Shown: one piece after another, positions 1 through 7,873 of the stretch | How the letters are laid out: every line of letters begins with the position of its first letter | How positions within the stretch are numbered: the stretch's first letter is position 1 | DNA from: Bacteroidota bacterium | GTDB taxonomy: Bacteria > Bacteroidota > Bacteroidia > Chitinophagales > Saprospiraceae | Assembly (NCBI GenBank): GCA_024743405.1 | Contig: JANSWP010000027.1 | Location: forward strand, 1 to 64,000 | Direction of reading: 5' to 3' | Length of the DNA stretch: 64,000 nt | The notes under the pieces: generated by a model | What the model saw: only the letters and a program-made list of their open reading frames with translations | The model's database searches: none | Told to the model about the DNA's origin: nothing | Made by a program: the position numbers and the translations under genes

Positions 1-68
1 ACTGCTTCTTTTTCAAAGTCTGTTAATTCTGATGTTCGGCTTGATTTCTTCTTTTTGCGTATCGTCAT
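1..68 (-). CDS. N-terminal fragment of an unidentified gene cut by the window edge
   Basis: An open frame starts at an ATG (66-68, minus strand) and runs off the left edge with no stop. The 22 visible residues begin MTIRKKKKSSRTSELTDF and are very basic, as at the N-terminus of a nucleic-acid-binding protein or transposase. That is only an impression; no family can be named from this length. The next gene downstream on the same strand reads away from it. Confidence 0.35.
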   Translation of the reverse strand, partial: MTIRKKKKSSRTSELTDFEKEA

Positions 69-164
69 CTGTGTGCTTTTTTTGCGAATATCTCCTTTTT
101 TTCAATTCGCTTCCTCGCACAGTTTAATGAACAGTCTCTAATCTACCAGTCAGACTTGTTCTTT

Positions 165-240
165 TTTCCCAGGCTACGTTAATAATCCTCGCCGACGCTA
201 TGTGTCGCCTATGTTTTTTGCCTTGCCTGAAAAAAAAACG
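165..240. repeat. Degenerate intergenic palindromic repeat
   Basis: This stretch contains CGTTAATAATCCTCGCC followed by a small hairpin and TTTTTTGCCTTGCC. It resembles the rotated core (CGTTAAAAATACTCGCC ... GCAAA) of the elements at 13682-13841 and 35097-35292. No target-site duplication or clear terminal repeats could be found, so it is probably an old, decayed copy. Confidence 0.3.
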
Positions 241-284
241 CTGCGTCTTTTGAGGTAGATTCTTAATTGCCTAACCCCTAAAAT

Positions 285-310
285 AAAAAAGGGCGCAAAA
301 AATTGCGCCC
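285..310 (-). terminator. Intrinsic terminator of the CotH-like gene
   Basis: A perfect 8-bp GC-rich stem (GGGCGCAA 291-298 / TTGCGCCC 303-310) with a 4-nt loop is followed on the minus strand by a run of six U (A285-290). It lies about 40 bp after the stop codon at 349. Confidence 0.8.
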
Positions 311-348
311 GACAAAATTGAATTAGTATGAAAAAAACTGCTAGTATC

Positions 349-1398
349 TTATAAATTGGAGTCAATTGGTGTTCCAACGGTGTTTTCCGTACTAATCAAT
401 TCGTAAAAGGATTTGATATAATCAACAATATCCACTTTTGAAGCTTCAGACAAATAAGAGAATTTATATATTTTCCTGATTAGTTCTTTTTTGTTAGATC
501 GGTAATACGAAAAAGTTGGATTTAAGGAATTATCGCTAGGAATATGACCCATAAATTTTCGATCCCTAATGCTTTTCAATTGAAAGTCTGATTTTGGAAT
601 TGCGTAGGGTGCATTTACTAAACCAGAAAAATCAAAGTCATAAGGAATCGGAATTAACTTTTCAGAACCAAAAGTTCTAATCAATTTAACATTCTTATTC
701 ATATCTAAACTCCAATCTTCATTACCAATCATATATTGGAAAGTGGAGGAAATTTGTTCATCGGTTGTATTAAACTGAGAGGCATCTTGTCCCATCAATT
801 CAACTTCTTCTCCATTTAGACGTTTTGCCAATTCGTCTATTGGCTCAATCAAAAAACCCCATCTTCGAGTTTTGTTACCTGATTTTTCATCAATGTAGAT
901 CAGCTTTGCTAGTTGAACTCGAAAACTATTTTCAGATAGTTCTCTATATAGTTCGTAAGTCAAATATTCGCGCATGACCAATTCTTTTCCAATTTCTTTG
1001 TCATCGAGACAATGCGTCACTAATTTCAATTTATTGAATGAGGAGAAACCGGAAGCATTTAAATCCTCTTTAGAGAATTTCAACTTCAAAGGAGGAAAAC
1101 CACATACTCGACGTCTATATTTTCCGCGAGGTTTAACTTTAATATTAAAAGCTAATGCAGACTTACCTTCTTTTAATGAAAAAGAAGCAGGTATATAATC
1201 GTCAGAATTGGAGTTATCGATTAAGCTATTAAAATCAGCTGTAATAGTTATTTCTGCAACTTCATTTTGATTAAGTCGGTCGAAAATACTCATTTGACCG
1301 AGCTCAGTTTTAGAATTACTAGTTGCATCGCTTTGAATAGGTAAACATGCGATGCTTAAAAAGATAAAGATTGATTTTGTTAACAGTCGGGTAAACAT
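349..1398 (-). CDS. Secreted CotH-kinase-like protein
   Basis: A 349-residue protein with an N-terminal signal peptide (hydrophobic residues ~8-22), so it is predicted to be exported. The middle and C-terminal parts carry motifs resembling CotH-type atypical kinases: YMIGNEDWS near residue 222 (compare GNxDW) and PYDFDFSG near residue 252 (an Asp-x-Asp metal-site-like motif). CotH proteins phosphorylate secreted proteins; many Bacteroidota carry similar uncharacterised paralogues. It starts at ATG 1398 and ends just before a clear terminator, so it is probably monocistronic. Upstream is about 420 bp without genes and then transposon debris. The family assignment is moderate; the substrate is unknown. 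Confidence 0.6.
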   Translation of the reverse strand: MFTRLLTKSIFIFLSIACLPIQSDATSNSKTELGQMSIFDRLNQNEVAEITITADFNSLIDNSNSDDYIPASFSLKEGKSALAFNIKVKPRGKYRRRVCGFPPLKLKFSKEDLNASGFSSFNKLKLVTHCLDDKEIGKELVMREYLTYELYRELSENSFRVQLAKLIYIDEKSGNKTRRWGFLIEPIDELAKRLNGEEVELMGQDASQFNTTDEQISSTFQYMIGNEDWSLDMNKNVKLIRTFGSEKLIPIPYDFDFSGLVNAPYAIPKSDFQLKSIRDRKFMGHIPSDNSLNPTFSYYRSNKKELIRKIYKFSYLSEASKVDIVDYIKSFYELISTENTVGTPIDSNL

Positions 1399-1821
1399 TT
1401 TTAATTTGGGTTTAGTTAAATCAAGTAAAATGATGCGACAAATATTCAGTTATCTTGATAAGTGTCCATCTTTTTTAGACTTATGACTTGAACTATTTGA
1501 TGATTTCAATTTGGTCTTACTAAAAAAGGTCAAATACATTTAAATGAGTTACTTAATAATAGGACAAAAATAACACCTTTAGAATAAAATTCTGAATTCA
1601 GATTTTCCATGATTGTAATTCAAAACTTTCATTCTGTATTCATGTTTTACTCCAAATTAATATTTGCCATTAAAGACCAATGAAAAGACGAAAGGTTGTG
1701 CAGATTTGTAACAGCAGGTTGTTAAATTTTCATTAATTAATGTTAAGAAATGTAGCTTTAACTATTTTGAAGGGTCTAAATGAATTTTGTCTCCTTGATT
1801 AGATTGTATTCCCAAAAAATG
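1399..1821. other. Gene-free AT-rich spacer
   Basis: About 420 bp between the CotH-like gene and the IS1-like remnant. No coding frame, RNA gene or clear hairpin was seen. It presumably contains the promoter of the CotH-like gene, but I could not identify a convincing TAnnTTTG box. Confidence 0.5.
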
Positions 1822-1861
1822 TGGTGGTGAACCAAATGTAATACTGTCGTTCTAAATTAAA

Positions 1862-2735
1862 TTACCAAAAGAACCAACCAACAGCTAAATTATGCCATTT
1901 ATCACTTTTAGAGAACGACAAAGATTTTCGAACCAAACGGCTTACTTTTGCTCGAATAGCAGCATTTAACCCTTCAATATAAAACGTCAACTCCTTTACG
2001 ACTTTATGTTTTTCCGTAGGAATGACAAAACGATAAGCTTCCCCGTCATCTGTTTTAAAAAGCAATCTGTTTAAACTAGCGGAATTTTTTTCCAAAATTT
2101 CTTTGCTGCCTTTTTACCTCGTCCTCCGAGGTGATAGCCAATTACTAAACGATGTATTGGGTCATAAGCTACCCAAATCCAACGTTTATTCGCTTTTTTT
2201 TGAATGAAAGACCACAGCTCATCAGTCTGAATCCCAAAGACTTGTAATCGCTTTATTTTATATAGAAGTGACGGACAAAGCCCTAAATCTTTTAGAGTTT
2301 GTTCCCAAAATATATGAGCCAAAGATTGTAACCATTTAAGGTTGACACCAAAGAGTCGATAAATCACGTGAAGGTATATTCCTTCCTTCAAAGCTTCTTT
2401 AGTAACAAGTAAAGAATAACTTCATCATTTCACCGATAATCTTTTATCCTAATACGTTGTTATTTTCCTCTTCAATAGCTTGGCTATTTCTTCAGAAAAT
2501 GCCTAATATCAGAACAAAATCTTTATCTCCAAATAGCGAACTTATTCTTTGCTCGTTACTTAATCAGCGATCTGAGCCATTCTTACTTGGTATGGTTATT
2601 ATTTAAAACAAACTGACGACCACAGCAATTAAAATGGTGATTCTGTTTAACATAATCAGTGTGACCGCTCTTTTTTATGTTTGTGTTGTGGCAACTTGGA
2701 CAATAGAAATGTATATACTTTGGGCGAGGTAACAC
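1862..2735 (-). pseudogene. IS1-family transposase, broken
   Basis: Three disconnected pieces are readable. 2735-2583 encodes a zinc ribbon with paired cysteines (FYCPSCHNTNIKKSGHT ... NCCGRQFV). From about 2395 to 2071 there is a DNA-binding plus catalytic start, including QTDELWSFIQKKANKRW and VAYDPIHRLVIGYHLGGRG. 2095-1862, in another frame, gives the C-terminus ending RLVRKSLSFSKSDKWHN, a hallmark of IS1 InsB. At least one frameshift (near 2080) and the inserted MITE destroy it. A shorter relic of the same transposase lies at 12318-12430. Confidence 0.8.
2402..2559. repeat. 158-bp MITE (family alpha) inserted in the IS1 transposase
   Basis: Terminal inverted repeats: GTAACAAGTAAAGAATAA at the left, and at the right the complement of GTAACGAGCAAAGAATAA. 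It is flanked by direct TTA duplications at 2399-2401 and 2560-2562. A central hairpin (AATAGC ttg GCTATT) is conserved. It interrupts the IS1 frame between the zinc ribbon and the catalytic part. Related copies are at 53166-53322 (157 bp, about 80% similar by eye) and, more distantly, 35097-35292. It contains no coding frame. Confidence 0.85.
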
Positions 2736-2918
2736 CAAAGTAATAATTTTTTCCTTGTTGTCATTTTGTAAGCAATACCTTATTTAAACCACCAAATTTT
2801 TTATTAATCGGTTGGTGGAATGAAACATATTTAGTTTTTGGGAAAGAAAATAAATCTGTACGAGGTGAAATATGTAAGTAAGAGCTTGGACAGAATTAAA
2901 TTACAGATAAATTTGTAA

Positions 2919-2938
2919 TTTTCGGCATGAGCCGAAAA
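2919..2938 (+). promoter_or_regulatory. Start-codon-sequestering hairpin of the IS630 transposase
   Basis: TTTTCGGC (2919-2926) pairs perfectly with GCCGAAAA (2931-2938), leaving the loop ATGA, which is the transposase start codon plus one base. Transcripts entering from outside would hide the start codon. Such hairpins limit transposase synthesis in other insertion sequences, so a similar role is inferred here. Confidence 0.55.
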
Positions 2939-4029
2939 CGGAAATTCATAGAAAAGTTGACAGAAGCGCAAAAGCGCGCTTTAGAAAAAGGCTACCGCAC
3001 AGGTAAGAGCCACTTAATTCGCAGGAAATGTCATTGTATTTTGTTAAGCCATGAGGGCAAAGCGGTTAAGGAACTCAAGGAATTCTTTGGCGTAAGTGCC
3101 CACAGCATATATGCTTGGTTTAAATTATGGGAAACCGAGGGTATCAAAGGTCTTAAATTAAAACCGGGTCGTGGTAGACCGCCTAAATTGGATTTAACAA
3201 ATGAACAACAAGTCAAAAAAATAAAGACTTTAGTTGAAAACGAACCGCAAAATCTTAATAGAGTAGTAGATCACGTCAAATCTAAAATGGACATTGATTT
3301 AAGTAAAAAAACATTGCAACGTTTTTTAAAAAACTTAAATATGTCTGGAAACTCTTTAGGCGCAGGTTAAAAGGCAAACCTGACCCCGAAATCTATGAGC
3401 AGAAGAAACAAAAATTGCTTCAACTACTCGAATTAGAAGACCAAGGATTGATTGATTTGTTCTTTACTGATGAATGCGGATTTAATCTGACACCTTGTAT
3501 TCCTTATGGTTGGCAACCTCAAGGCGAGCAATTGACGATTCGAAGTGCCAAAGATTCGGTAGCTAATGTGTTCGGATTATTGAGTCGTTTAGGTAAACTT
3601 AAAGTTTATTCAACCCCACAAATAATTAACAGTGATTTTATAATTGAATGTGTGGATGAAGTTGCCTTAAATATTGATTGTCCGACTGTTTTAGTATTTG
3701 ACAATGCTCCTTGGCATCGCTCTCATAAGGTCTTAAAGAATCAGAAAGGATGGGCAGAAAGAAATCTCTATATTTTCTTTTTGCCTGTATATTCTCCCCA
3801 TTTGAATTTGATTGAGACATTATGGCGGAAAAGCAAATACGCGTGGCTGCGACCTGAGCATTATGAATCTGCGAAAATTCTAAAAGCGGCTCTTTTCAAT
3901 ATCATCGAAAAATACGATGATGAATTCTGCATCAACTTTTCAAAGAACTTTTTATCTGTAACTTATTTCTGTCCAAGCACTTTTCCTATAATAAATAAAC
4001 GGAGGTTTATTGTGAAGATTGCATTTTGA
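2927..4029 (+). CDS. IS630-family transposase made by -1 frameshifting
   Basis: The first frame (2927-3370) encodes a helix-turn-helix domain: residues ~10-60 contain a winged-helix-like segment (VKELKEFFGVSAHSIYAWF), then a GRPPKL linker. The second frame (up to 4029) encodes the DDE catalytic domain with all three acidic positions present: FTDECGF, VFDNAPWH and NLIETLW. The frames join at A AAA AAC (3328-3334): a -1 slip gives ...RFLKN-LKYVWKLFRRRLKGKPD..., the sequence expected for an uninterrupted IS630 protein. The fusion product would be about 367 residues, normal for the family. The reading frame runs through the right inverted repeat and stops 45 bp outside it. It could instead be a pseudogene, but the perfect heptamer argues for programmed frameshifting. 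Confidence 0.75.
3328..3334 (+). other. Slippery heptamer A AAA AAC (predicted -1 frameshift site)
   Basis: In the first transposase frame the codons read TTA AAA AAC, which places the classic X XXY YYZ heptamer in phase. A -1 slip enters the catalytic frame exactly. A 6-bp stem (CAGGTT 3363-3368 / AACCTG 3377-3382) lies 28 nt downstream, further than the usual 5-9 nt, so a stimulatory role is doubtful. Confidence 0.65.
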
Positions 4030-4090
4030 AGATTTAAATATAAATGTGGTAGAAGAATAGCTTTCAATTACAAAACGCTGATGCAAGTTA

Positions 4091-4801
4091 TTACTCCAAC
4101 AACTGCAATAATGACCTGACTTCATTCTTTTTAAAATCCGGTACTGTTTTTTGTAATTGTTCTGCTAGGGTTTTTGACTTTTGCCGTTGTCCATTTGCAA
4201 AATAAATTAGCACTAAATACCATTTTACTTCAGAATCAAATTGTTTTAATGAACTTGACCCTAATTGTTCCAGTTCTATTTGAGCTTTAGAAAATTGCTG
4301 AGCATTGAATAAACTCATAGCATAATAGAACCGAAGGTCTTCTTCTCTGTTTTCCACTAGAAGTAGTTTGAATTGCTCTGCTGCATCTTCATATTGTTCG
4401 GCTTCATAATACCAAAATGCTTGATTATAAATATCAGAAGGATTACTTCTTGTTACCGGGTGAATAACATTCGGATAGATCGTTGCAATTTCTCGCATTG
4501 GTAGAGGATCTTTTTTGCGGTTATTCCACCAATAAAATGCTATGGAGGATACAAACAATAAAAAAAGAATAACTCCAACCACCTTCATTCTTTGTTTTGT
4601 TTTCTGTTTTTGATGCAAATCTCCTAATCTAGATTTGAGAGAATTCTTTTCTTGCAAAACAATACTATTATGAATATCCAAATGCTCTTGATAAGCTTTT
4701 CTGACATCAACATCCTCTTTAATTCTAGTTTCAAGATTAATCTTTTCTTCAATAGATAATTGATTAGCTATATATTTTTGTATTTGCTTACTCAATTCCA
4801 T
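4091..4801 (-). CDS. Membrane anti-sigma-like protein with C-terminal TPR domain
   Basis: A 236-residue protein. Residues 1-70 are a charged, helical, predicted cytoplasmic segment of the kind that holds ECF sigma factors. One transmembrane helix follows at ~73-91 (VVGVILFLLFVSSIAFYWW). Residues ~120-236 have TPR-like helical repeats (YNQAFWYYEAEQYEDAAEQF ...) and should lie in the periplasm. Its start overlaps the end of the sigma-factor gene by 14 bp, so the two are translationally coupled and are very likely a sigma/anti-sigma pair. No ASD/ZAS Cys-His motif is present. The TPR half could sense a partner such as the CHAT protein encoded divergently; this is inferred from context only. Confidence 0.65.
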   Translation of the reverse strand: MELSKQIQKYIANQLSIEEKINLETRIKEDVDVRKAYQEHLDIHNSIVLQEKNSLKSRLGDLHQKQKTKQRMKVVGVILFLLFVSSIAFYWWNNRKKDPLPMREIATIYPNVIHPVTRSNPSDIYNQAFWYYEAEQYEDAAEQFKLLLVENREEDLRFYYAMSLFNAQQFSKAQIELEQLGSSSLKQFDSEVKWYLVLIYFANGQRQKSKTLAEQLQKTVPDFKKNEVRSLLQLLE

Positions 4802-5354
4802 ATTGACTTTGGTTTATCATCGTTCTTAATTGTTTAAGGCATCTCGACTTACTGCTTTTTACAGTGTTATCATCTTTATAATTAGCAGCTTCTTTAATCT
4901 CTTTTATTGATAATCCTCGATAATAAAACAACTTAAGGAGTTGTTGACATTTTTGACCTAATTGCTTATAGTGAATACTTAGTAATTCTTTTTCTTTTGT
5001 AGTCGTTTCGGAATCAAGGATTTCATACGTCGCTTCTTGTTCGCTTTCTTGACTCAAGAGACTTTCTCTTCCCTGAATTTTAAGTGTGGCATATATTTTT
5101 CGTTTGACAATAGTTAGTAAATAATACCTAATATTACCTCGCTCCAATTGGAGTTGACGCGAAACAAAATTTTGGTATAAATCAATTATACTATCCTGAT
5201 AGATATCTTCCAGTTGAGTTTTAATTGATTTGTAATCACTGAAAAATTTCATAACATAATTCCGATTTTCTAGGTAGACTTCTTCCAAGGCTTTCTTATC
5301 GTCATTACGAAGCCTTTTTTGAAGTTTAGAATCATCATTATCTATCGAACTCAT
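4788..5354 (-). CDS. ECF-type RNA polymerase sigma factor
   Basis: 188 residues, the usual ECF length. Region 2 is seen at ~18-85 (ALEEVYLENRNYVMKFF ... LEDIYQDSIIDLY) and region 4 at ~125-178 with a helix-turn-helix (CQQLLKLFYYRGLSIKEIKE ... VKSSKSRCLKQLR). It starts at ATG 5354. It overlaps the downstream anti-sigma-like gene. On the other strand, after a 172-bp palindrome, begins the lipoprotein/DUF4412/propeller/CHAT gene series, the most likely regulon. Family call is firm; the target genes are inferred. Confidence 0.85.
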   Translation of the reverse strand: MSSIDNDDSKLQKRLRNDDKKALEEVYLENRNYVMKFFSDYKSIKTQLEDIYQDSIIDLYQNFVSRQLQLERGNIRYYLLTIVKRKIYATLKIQGRESLLSQESEQEATYEILDSETTTKEKELLSIHYKQLGQKCQQLLKLFYYRGLSIKEIKEAANYKDDNTVKSSKSRCLKQLRTMINQSQYGIE

Positions 5355-5426
5355 ATATTAAGTGCCTTTCTATTTTAAAAGGTTAACAAATCATTTTGAA
5401 AAATACTCAAATTTCTTTTTTGATAC

Positions 5427-5598
5427 CTAGCGGTTGAATTCCTAAATAATTGACAGTTAATTCTAGTTATTTTTGGTCTGTGCTCTGTTAAAGAACCTAT
5501 CATTTAGCTTTGGCTAAATTCAAGAACCTTCGTTTTGTCCAGACCATAAATAACTTCGTTTTATTTATCAATTATTTATTTAAGAATTCAACCACTAG
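5427..5598. repeat. 172-bp imperfect palindrome between divergent operons
   Basis: Left arm CTAGCGGTTGAATTCCTAAA (from 5427) is matched in inverse by the right arm ending at 5598 (complement reads CTAGTGGTTGAATTCTTAAA). The similarity continues inward over about 60 nt per arm, including AGTTATTTTTGGTCTG against AGTTATTTATGGTCTG, down to a hairpin core TTAGC tttg GCTAA. No coding frame is present. No clear target duplication was found. It sits between the sigma-factor start and the lipoprotein start, so it may affect transcription of both. Confidence 0.7.
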
Positions 5599-5792
5599 AA
5601 CCTATTCTAATGGTATATAAAGAGATAGTATTAACTATTCTCACTGTAAATTTTGAGAATAAAAAACAAAAATAAATTTTCTTCTCTATAAATGTTAACC
5701 TTTTTGTTTTTACCTCCACTATACGAATGAACAAGCCGAAAAACAGCAAAATTGTTCAAACCAATTAATAATAAATTAAATATACGCTTCTT

Positions 5793-6419
5793 ATGAATTT
5801 ACTAAAAACCTTTCTAATCTATCTAACTACCGTACTATTTATTGCTTGTAGCAATGGCGATAAAGCCTCTATTGTCGGGGCTGATTTTGGTGATGCCTCC
5901 TTCATCAATGATAATTTCGCCGGAAACAAAATAAACTATGAAAAGATTGGTAATCCTTGTGAATTATTGAATAGTATTCAAATTGCAAAATTATATGGTG
6001 CCTCTAGTGAAAAGGTCATGATTGATCGATCTAATGAATTAGGTGGGCAAAAATCTTGTCGCTTTCTAGTTAGCCTGAGTGATCAGGAGTTTGATCATCT
6101 AACTGGATTTATAGCAATAGCTCCAGAAATATCGGCAGATAATGATCCCGGCGGAATCGCCGAAGCCACAGGAGGTGGAACAGAATGGATTGAAGCTTGG
6201 GAACTAAAAAAAATGCTATCTAAATCTTCAGAGTATATTCCAAATATGGGTAAAGCTGCGATTTGGTTTGGAGCCAAAAGAAGCCTACTCATCAAACTAG
6301 ATGGCTATAGTTTAAGTATAACTGCTCCAGGCGCAGCCTTTAACAAAAAGGAAAAAGAAAAAAACAGAAATTATAAAGCTATTGCTATAGAGATTGCTCA
6401 AAAAAGTGGTCTGCTATAA
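5793..6419 (+). CDS. Lipoprotein of unknown function
   Basis: 208 residues with a lipoprotein signal peptide and lipobox ending at Cys19 (TTVLFIAC), so it should be membrane anchored. Residues ~45-60 (NPCELLNSIQIAKLYGAS) and a second Cys in QKSCRFLVSL suggest a compact domain like those seen in DUF3558-type lipoproteins, but I do not recognise the family with confidence. It is the first gene of the plus-strand series leading to the CHAT protein. The next gene starts 46 bp after its stop, which suggests co-transcription. The divergent neighbour is the ECF sigma factor. Confidence 0.6.
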   Translation: MNLLKTFLIYLTTVLFIACSNGDKASIVGADFGDASFINDNFAGNKINYEKIGNPCELLNSIQIAKLYGASSEKVMIDRSNELGGQKSCRFLVSLSDQEFDHLTGFIAIAPEISADNDPGGIAEATGGGTEWIEAWELKKMLSKSSEYIPNMGKAAIWFGAKRSLLIKLDGYSLSITAPGAAFNKKEKEKNRNYKAIAIEIAQKSGLL

Positions 6420-6465
6420 TTTTTACGAATTGACAAATTTTAATTCACTGATCAAAAACAGAATT

Positions 6466-7812
6466 ATGAAAACAATATTAAAGTCAATTTTCTGCCTACT
6501 ATTATTTTTAAGTATGGCAAGTAGTTCCGATGCTCAGATTTTTAAAAAATTAGAACGAAAAATCAATCAAAAACTAAATAGAAAAATTGATCAAGAAATT
6601 GATCAAGAAATTGATAAAGTTTTTGAACCCAAAGAAAATAATGAAGTCCAATCTTCTGGAATCGCTATAATTCGTCACGAAAATAGCTTTGGATCAATCA
6701 ACATTGAAGAGTTATCCCAACCAATTGTTGAACGAAATAACAAAGGGTATACTATCAATTTATTGTGGCGTTCTCATGAGGTTGACATTTTTGATGGCAT
6801 ATCTTTACAAATTAAAACAACGAAAAATATTCGCCATGATGAAAAAGACTTGAGCAGTCGTTTCACTTTTAAAATTCCAGAAGAGGCGTCATTGAAAATT
6901 GCCTATGATCCGCAACTCCCTTTTTACAAGAAAGATTCTGACAATTTCAAAAGAGGCGTCTCCGATGATTATCAGAATTATGATTTTTTAAAAGGAACGG
7001 TAACAATTGATGCATTAGATGCAGAAAACATTCAAATTTCCTTTTCTGGAAAAGGTGAACTTAGAAAGATAAATCGTCAGGATAATCAAATCGAAGAATC
7101 TTTTTATCAATCTACTCTTACGGGTGCAATTGATGCGACTCAACCTATTTTTAGAAATAATATTTCAAATAAAAAACCAACTGAAGAAACACGTTCTGTT
7201 ACCTCTTGGGACGATATGGTTCCTAAGGAAGAACAAGACACAAGTACTCCTGGCTCCTATAACTTCACCTTTCAAACTGATGTATTGGTTACTGTTCCTG
7301 GTGAAGAGAAGGCATATAAAATTTCTTATCTGTTAAATCCAGAAGCGAACTACGCAGGTATCAAAGCGAATTTAAGCGATTACGATGCTAGTACAGAAGG
7401 TACCTCAATCATTGTCACTGACGGTGATGCGTCGCATATTTTTGTGGAAACAGCTGGAATGAAAATACAAATGTCTCAAAGTATGATGCAAGGTAAAGCT
7501 CCCGCTAATCTAAGCGAAGAAATGGCTAATTATGATTATACCCAAATTAAGAAAACAGGAAAAACCAAATCCATTTTAGGTGCGCAATGCTATGAGTATA
7601 CCATGAGTGATGACAATGTTGAAATGGTTCTTTGGGTTGCACCTGAAGTAAACATTCCAAATTGGTTTATACAAAACGAGTCTGTTATTGATGGACATAT
7701 TATGGAATACACAATGACCTCAAAAGATGGAACAGCCAAAAGTACAGTAATTACTATCCATGATAATATCAGTCAAACGATAAATGCTAAAGATTATAAA
7801 AAAATGTTTTAA
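6466..7812 (+). CDS. Exported DUF4412-like protein with N-terminal helical repeat
   Basis: 448 residues from ATG 6466 (the open frame extends upstream, but this start gives a clean signal peptide ending SSSDAQ near residue 24). Residues ~27-52 form a repetitive charged helix (KINQKLNRKIDQEIDQEID). The C-terminal third resembles DUF4412, including ILGAQCYEYTMSDDNVEMV and LWVAPEV. DUF4412 proteins are exported and of unknown function. It sits 46 bp downstream of the lipoprotein gene and 61 bp upstream of the propeller gene, so a shared transcript is likely. Role in the sigma/CHAT cluster is unknown. Confidence 0.65.
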   Translation: MKTILKSIFCLLLFLSMASSSDAQIFKKLERKINQKLNRKIDQEIDQEIDKVFEPKENNEVQSSGIAIIRHENSFGSINIEELSQPIVERNNKGYTINLLWRSHEVDIFDGISLQIKTTKNIRHDEKDLSSRFTFKIPEEASLKIAYDPQLPFYKKDSDNFKRGVSDDYQNYDFLKGTVTIDALDAENIQISFSGKGELRKINRQDNQIEESFYQSTLTGAIDATQPIFRNNISNKKPTEETRSVTSWDDMVPKEEQDTSTPGSYNFTFQTDVLVTVPGEEKAYKISYLLNPEANYAGIKANLSDYDASTEGTSIIVTDGDASHIFVETAGMKIQMSQSMMQGKAPANLSEEMANYDYTQIKKTGKTKSILGAQCYEYTMSDDNVEMVLWVAPEVNIPNWFIQNESVIDGHIMEYTMTSKDGTAKSTVITIHDNISQTINAKDYKKMF

Positions 7813-7873
7813 CTCATTCGATATCCTCAATCCCCAAGTAATAATTATTCACAGATTAAACGATCCAAATCTT

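Larger units (their letters stand above)
1822..2795 (-). mobile_element. Decayed IS1-like insertion sequence
   Basis: The segment encodes, on the minus strand, a zinc-ribbon (InsA-like) part and a catalytic (InsB-like) part in the order expected for IS1. The ends carry similar inverted sequences (GTGGTGGTGAACC from 1821; complement of AAACCACC near 2787-2794). After removing the 158-bp MITE at 2402-2559 the element is about 810 bp, close to the usual IS1 size. Frames are broken in several places, so it cannot transpose on its own. Confidence 0.7.
2881..3981 (+). mobile_element. IS630-type insertion sequence, apparently intact
   Basis: An element of about 1.1 kb bounded by inverted repeats: GCTTGGACAGAATTAAATTA from 2884 and, at 3954-3979, the complement of GCTTGGACAGAAATAAGTTA (about 22 of 25 positions agree). 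It holds one transposase encoded in two frames. The exact ends and the TA target duplication could not be fixed. Similar lone ends occur at 33233-33262, 55343-55356 and 60051-60066, so this family has been active here. Confidence 0.75.

Noticed and set aside
3415-4029. The catalytic half of the IS630 transposase as an independent gene
   Set aside because: Its apparent start is TTG in the middle of the conserved sequence; the frame continues upstream to the slippery heptamer, so it is the second part of a fusion product.
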